From DAOLCO01 sp964612555 (GTDB taxonomy: Bacteria; Bdellovibrionota_C; UBA2361; SZUA-149; DAOLCO01), in the NCBI GenBank assembly GCA_964612555.1, contig CAZTBW010000006.1:140416-204415 (forward strand): a stretch of 64,000 nucleotides of DNA. The letters run 5' to 3'. Below, in pieces: positions 61,826-64,000 of the stretch. Below the pieces are notes generated by a model. The model searched no databases, was not told the origin of the DNA, and saw nothing but the letters and a program-made list of their open reading frames with translations. Both the position numbers and the translations under genes were made by a program. Positions within the stretch are counted from its first letter, which is position 1, and each line of letters begins with the position of its first letter.

Positions 61826-63055
61826 TTATCTCATAATATTCTGACTTGCAATCCAGGCGGTAGTCCAGGCAGATTGGAAATTGAAGCCGCCAGTGACCCC
61901 ATCTATGTCAAGTACTTCTCCTGCAAAGAAGAGATTTTTTACGAGCTTGCTTTCCATTGTTTTGAAATTGACTTCTTTCAGAGAGACCCCTCCTGCGGTG
62001 ACGAATTCTTCTTTGAATACCCCTTTGCCTTGAATAGTGAAGCAGCAGGAAGAAAGTTTCTGGACGATGAGATCTATCTTTGTTTTTGAAAGTTCCTGAT
62101 ATTGCAGATTCTCTTCTGAAAAGAGAATGGAGATAAGCCGCTGCCAGAATGAAGCCGGAAGAGAAAATGGATTTAGCGAAGTAAGCTGTTTTTGCAGGTG
62201 TGCTGATCTGAAGTTTGTTAGAATTTCTTTTGCTTCATCGAGTGAGTACCTGGGTATAAAGTTGATATGAAGTTTTGTATTGTAGTTTTCCTGATGAAGT
62301 ACCCGTGCTGCTTTTGACGAAAGTACGATGATAGCTGGTCCACTTAGTCCCCAGTGGGTAATCAGGAGGGGAGCTCGATGTCTAAACTTTTTACTATCAA
62401 GAGGAAGTTTTGCTTCCACTTCCTGAAAACTTATTCCCGCAAGATCGGTAATGAGGGGGTCGGTAATGGTAAAGGTAAAGAGTGAAGGTACGGGCGGGAC
62501 TATGCGGTGTCCCAGTGATTCTGCAAGTGAGAAGCTTTTTTCATTACCTCCGGAAGCTATAAGCACTGATGTTGCTGTATGTTCTGAGGTGTTTGTTTTT
62601 AGAAAAAACCGATCTGCTGTCTTGTCTTTGGAGATACTGTAGACTTTTTCTCCAGGGTGGATGCTGATATTGTGATTTTTCGCTTCTTCTAACAAGCAAT
62701 CAGCGATGGTTTGAGAGGTATTACTTTTAGGAAATACTCGTTTATCTTTTTCTACTTTTAGAGCTACTCCATGAGTGTCGAACCACCCCATGGTTTCTTT
62801 TACACCAAAGGTAGTAAAAGGACCTAAAAGTTCTTTGCCTCCTCTTGGGTAGTTGTGTGTCAGTTCTTTGGGGTCAAGTGTGTAATTCGTTACATTACAT
62901 CGTCCGCCGCCTGAGATAAGAACTTTTGAAAGTAATTTTTTACTGGCTTCAAAAACGCTGATTTTTGTCTTAGGTTTTTTCTTTGCAGTGTTAATTGCAG
63001 CAAAGATTCCGGCTGCTCCACCGCCAATGATTATAATGTCGTTTTTAGAGTGCAT
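61826..63055 (-). CDS. BaiN/HI0933-family FAD-dependent oxidoreductase
   Basis: The 409-residue flavoprotein begins DIIIIGGGAAGIFAAINTA, the FAD-binding GxGxxG. The family signature is SGGGRCNVTN, then SLGHRIVPPVPSLFTF and the C-terminal LFFAGEVLDIDGVTGGFNFQSA. I use ATG 63055; a longer frame to 63268 would overlap csrA and lacks family similarity. Function of these proteins is largely unknown; the BaiN relation to bile-acid reduction is only a name for most members. It lies upstream of uup, possibly in one transcript after csrA. Confidence 0.85.
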   Translation of the reverse strand: MHSKNDIIIIGGGAAGIFAAINTAKKKPKTKISVFEASKKLLSKVLISGGGRCNVTNYTLDPKELTHNYPRGGKELLGPFTTFGVKETMGWFDTHGVALKVEKDKRVFPKSNTSQTIADCLLEEAKNHNISIHPGEKVYSISKDKTADRFFLKTNTSEHTATSVLIASGGNEKSFSLAESLGHRIVPPVPSLFTFTITDPLITDLAGISFQEVEAKLPLDSKKFRHRAPLLITHWGLSGPAIIVLSSKAARVLHQENYNTKLHINFIPRYSLDEAKEILTNFRSAHLQKQLTSLNPFSLPASFWQRLISILFSEENLQYQELSKTKIDLIVQKLSSCCFTIQGKGVFKEEFVTAGGVSLKEVNFKTMESKLVKNLFFAGEVLDIDGVTGGFNFQSAWTTAWIASQNIMR

Positions 63056-63236
63056 CAAAAAGAAAAATTTTATCTGTGTTGTATCTCGTCTGTAGATGAA
63101 AAAAAGGAGAGATAAAAAACTAAAAACGCTCCGTGTGAAAAATACAAAAGGCAGAAGCCCAAGGTTAGAGGAAGTAAAAGAGAATTTCTCTATAACTTCA
63201 TAACCTCGGGACTCCTTTCCACGGTTTGCTACATTC

Positions 63237-63428
63237 CTATGCAGCTGGTGCCAAATCATTGGAACCACCGTCGTTGTCTGGTTCTACGAGTTCTCCTCGT
63301 AAAATCAAGACGTCCTTCGGAGCTTTAATCGCAATTTTCGTATAATTGCCTTTGATCGAAAAGATCTCAAGAACAATGTTTCCGTCAATTACAATCTTTT
63401 CTCCAGCCTTCCGTGTCAAAACAAGCAT
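63237..63428 (-). CDS. csrA: Carbon storage regulator CsrA
   Basis: The 63-residue RNA-binding protein begins MLVLTRKAGEKIVIDGNIVL and has IKAPKDVLILRGELVEP, the family core. CsrA binds GGA in leader RNAs to block or activate translation. The start at 63428 has GGAGAAACC directly before it, so CsrA could bind its own ribosome site, as in other species. A longer frame from 63476 adds 16 residues not in the family. Its leader includes the structured spacer before tuf. Confidence 0.9.
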   Translation of the reverse strand: MLVLTRKAGEKIVIDGNIVLEIFSIKGNYTKIAIKAPKDVLILRGELVEPDNDGGSNDLAPAA

Positions 63429-63945
63429 TGGTTTCTCCTGCCAATGCGCTATCACCTTGTCCAAGGGTAACAGCAAAATCCTTTAAAAAACAAAAACACA
63501 TAACTCAACCCATGTGAACTATGCGAGACGCCGAAGGTTCTCTGCAATAATAAGAGCTACCTTTGGCGTCCCGCACGGTCAATTTTAGGCTGAGTTAAAA
63601 AACCTGATCGTTTCTTATCTCAAGGAGGCTTTACAAAAGGCTTTATAAAAAACCCATTGAAACAAGAAGTTCTATAAATGTTATGGGGGAATTATCATAA
63701 AATGTGTGCCAGTTAAAGGCTCAGGGAGGCGGAAGCGCCCGAAATTAAAGCATATAATTGATAGCATATTAGTATTTTTAGTCTCCTCAGTGTTGCGGTT
63801 TCTATTGAATAGTTGTAGAAAGCCAACTTAAAATTCGTTGATTATTCCATTTTAAGGTAGATTAAATGACCTTTGAGTGATTACCTGAAATGAATTCAAA
63901 ATTTTAATTAATCGTAAGTAACTCCTAATTTAAGGATTTGATATC
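63429..63945. other. 517-bp spacer between csrA and tuf
   Basis: Contains the csrA ribosome site (63432-63437), the strong nested hairpin at 63501-63597, an AAGGAGG box at 63621-63627 without a convincing start codon after it, a second small hairpin GGCG/CGCC near 63728-63739, and the tuf ribosome site. No tRNA gene and no convincing reading frame were found here, although tRNAs often precede tuf. Confidence 0.6.
63501..63597. ncRNA. Strong nested stem-loop between csrA and tuf (candidate structured RNA or terminator)
   Basis: An outer helix pairs TAACTCAACC (63501-63510) with GGCTGAGTTA (63588-63597), 9 of 10 bp. An inner hairpin pairs 63523-63543 with 63553-63574 in about 19 bp, with one A-C mismatch, one G-U pair and a small bulge, around a nine-base loop. 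Read on the minus strand it is followed by a T-rich tract (63480-63500), so it could be a terminator upstream of csrA. Read on the plus strand it could be a tuf leader element. Confidence 0.45.
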
Positions 63946-64000
63946 ATGTCTAAAGATAAATTTGATAGAAGTAAGCCTCACTTGAACGTAGGAACGATAG
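63946..64000 (+). CDS. tuf: Elongation factor Tu (N-terminal end, runs off the window)
   Basis: The first 18 codons encode MSKDKFDRSKPHLNVGTI, the universal EF-Tu start just before the GTP-binding GHVDHGKT loop, which lies beyond the window. EF-Tu delivers aminoacyl-tRNA to the ribosome. The ribosome site AAGG (63932-63935) is ten nt from the ATG. The long upstream spacer suggests its own leader. Confidence 0.92.
   Translation, partial: MSKDKFDRSKPHLNVGTI

Noticed and set aside
63621..63660. AAGGAGG box in the csrA-tuf spacer as start of a small gene
   Set aside because: No start codon at a proper distance and only a 12-codon frame further on.
63477..63945. Possible tRNA cluster upstream of tuf
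   Set aside because: No acceptor, anticodon and T-loop combination could be found on either strand.

Overview
The window looks like a chromosomal segment of a Gram-negative bacterium of moderate-to-low GC (about 40-45 % by eye). An Omp85 outer-membrane protein, several secreted or lipoprotein-type proteins, a SPOR-domain protein, an exosortase/EpsI pair, CsrA, a type IV pilin with a sigma-54-like promoter, and eukaryotic-type Ser/Thr kinase and PP2C phosphatase genes all fit a lineage of deltaproteobacterial grade (Desulfobacterota, Bdellovibrionota or Myxococcota-like, or a related candidate phylum). The TrmD protein fused to a second SPOUT-type methyltransferase domain and the order pheA-aroA-cmk-rpsA point the same way. 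No species can be named from the sequence alone. There is no prophage, CRISPR array, rRNA or recognisable transposase gene.

Layout. 1-1.1 kb: start of an HDOD gene (-), diverging from a STAS / CxxC-protein pair (+). 1.1-12.2 kb: a long minus-strand cluster transcribed pgpA, SGNH hydrolase, lipoprotein aminopeptidase, Kazal protein, RNase II-like exoribonuclease, AddB-like and AddA-like nucleases. 12.2-15.1 kb: MBL hydrolase and GT39-type glycosyltransferase (+), then tRNA-Leu(UAA). 15.1-21 kb (-): argH, exosortase, epsI and a large secreted repeat protein. 21-25.3 kb (+): trmD fusion and a SWIM/SNF2 helicase. 25.5-29.1 kb: metG beta subunit-tatD-aroK (-), diverging from metG (+). 29.2-34.1 kb: pilin (+), PFK-family enzyme and glycoside hydrolase (-), infC (+) and two unknown envelope proteins (-). 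34.3-54.9 kb (+): Omp85, ridA, pheA, aroA, cmk, rpsA, mutS, amidase, a tRNA-nucleotidyltransferase-like gene, an ArgRS-like fragment protein, SPOR, PP2C, purH and purD. 55-57.4 kb (+): an MFS transporter and a two-gene islet of unknown proteins behind an attenuator-like leader. 57.5-64 kb: Ser/Thr kinase (-), MoxR ATPase (+), uup, BaiN-like flavoprotein and csrA (-), a structured non-coding stretch, and the first codons of tuf (+).

How the genes work together. Aromatic amino acid synthesis (aroK, aroA, pheA), purine synthesis (purH, purD), translation (metG in two pieces, infC, rpsA, trmD, tRNA-Leu, tuf), DNA repair (AddAB-like, mutS, SNF2) and the envelope (Omp85, amidase, SPOR, pgpA, exosortase) are represented. 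The kinase and the PP2C phosphatase could be partners in Ser/Thr phospho-signalling.

Most unusual items. (1) Two intergenic palindromic elements at 25335-25423 and 53386-53515 share a core and a right-hand flank motif at a fixed offset. Their perfectly complementary arms are the same length (28 nt) but the outer 22 nt differ completely between copies, which suggests an undescribed mobile or self-templating hairpin element. (2) The two-gene unknown islet at 56509-57444 lies behind four RNA segments that can form mutually exclusive hairpins, the last a terminator. (3) An ArgRS-like protein appears to lack the catalytic domain. (4) There is a very stable nested hairpin between csrA and tuf.
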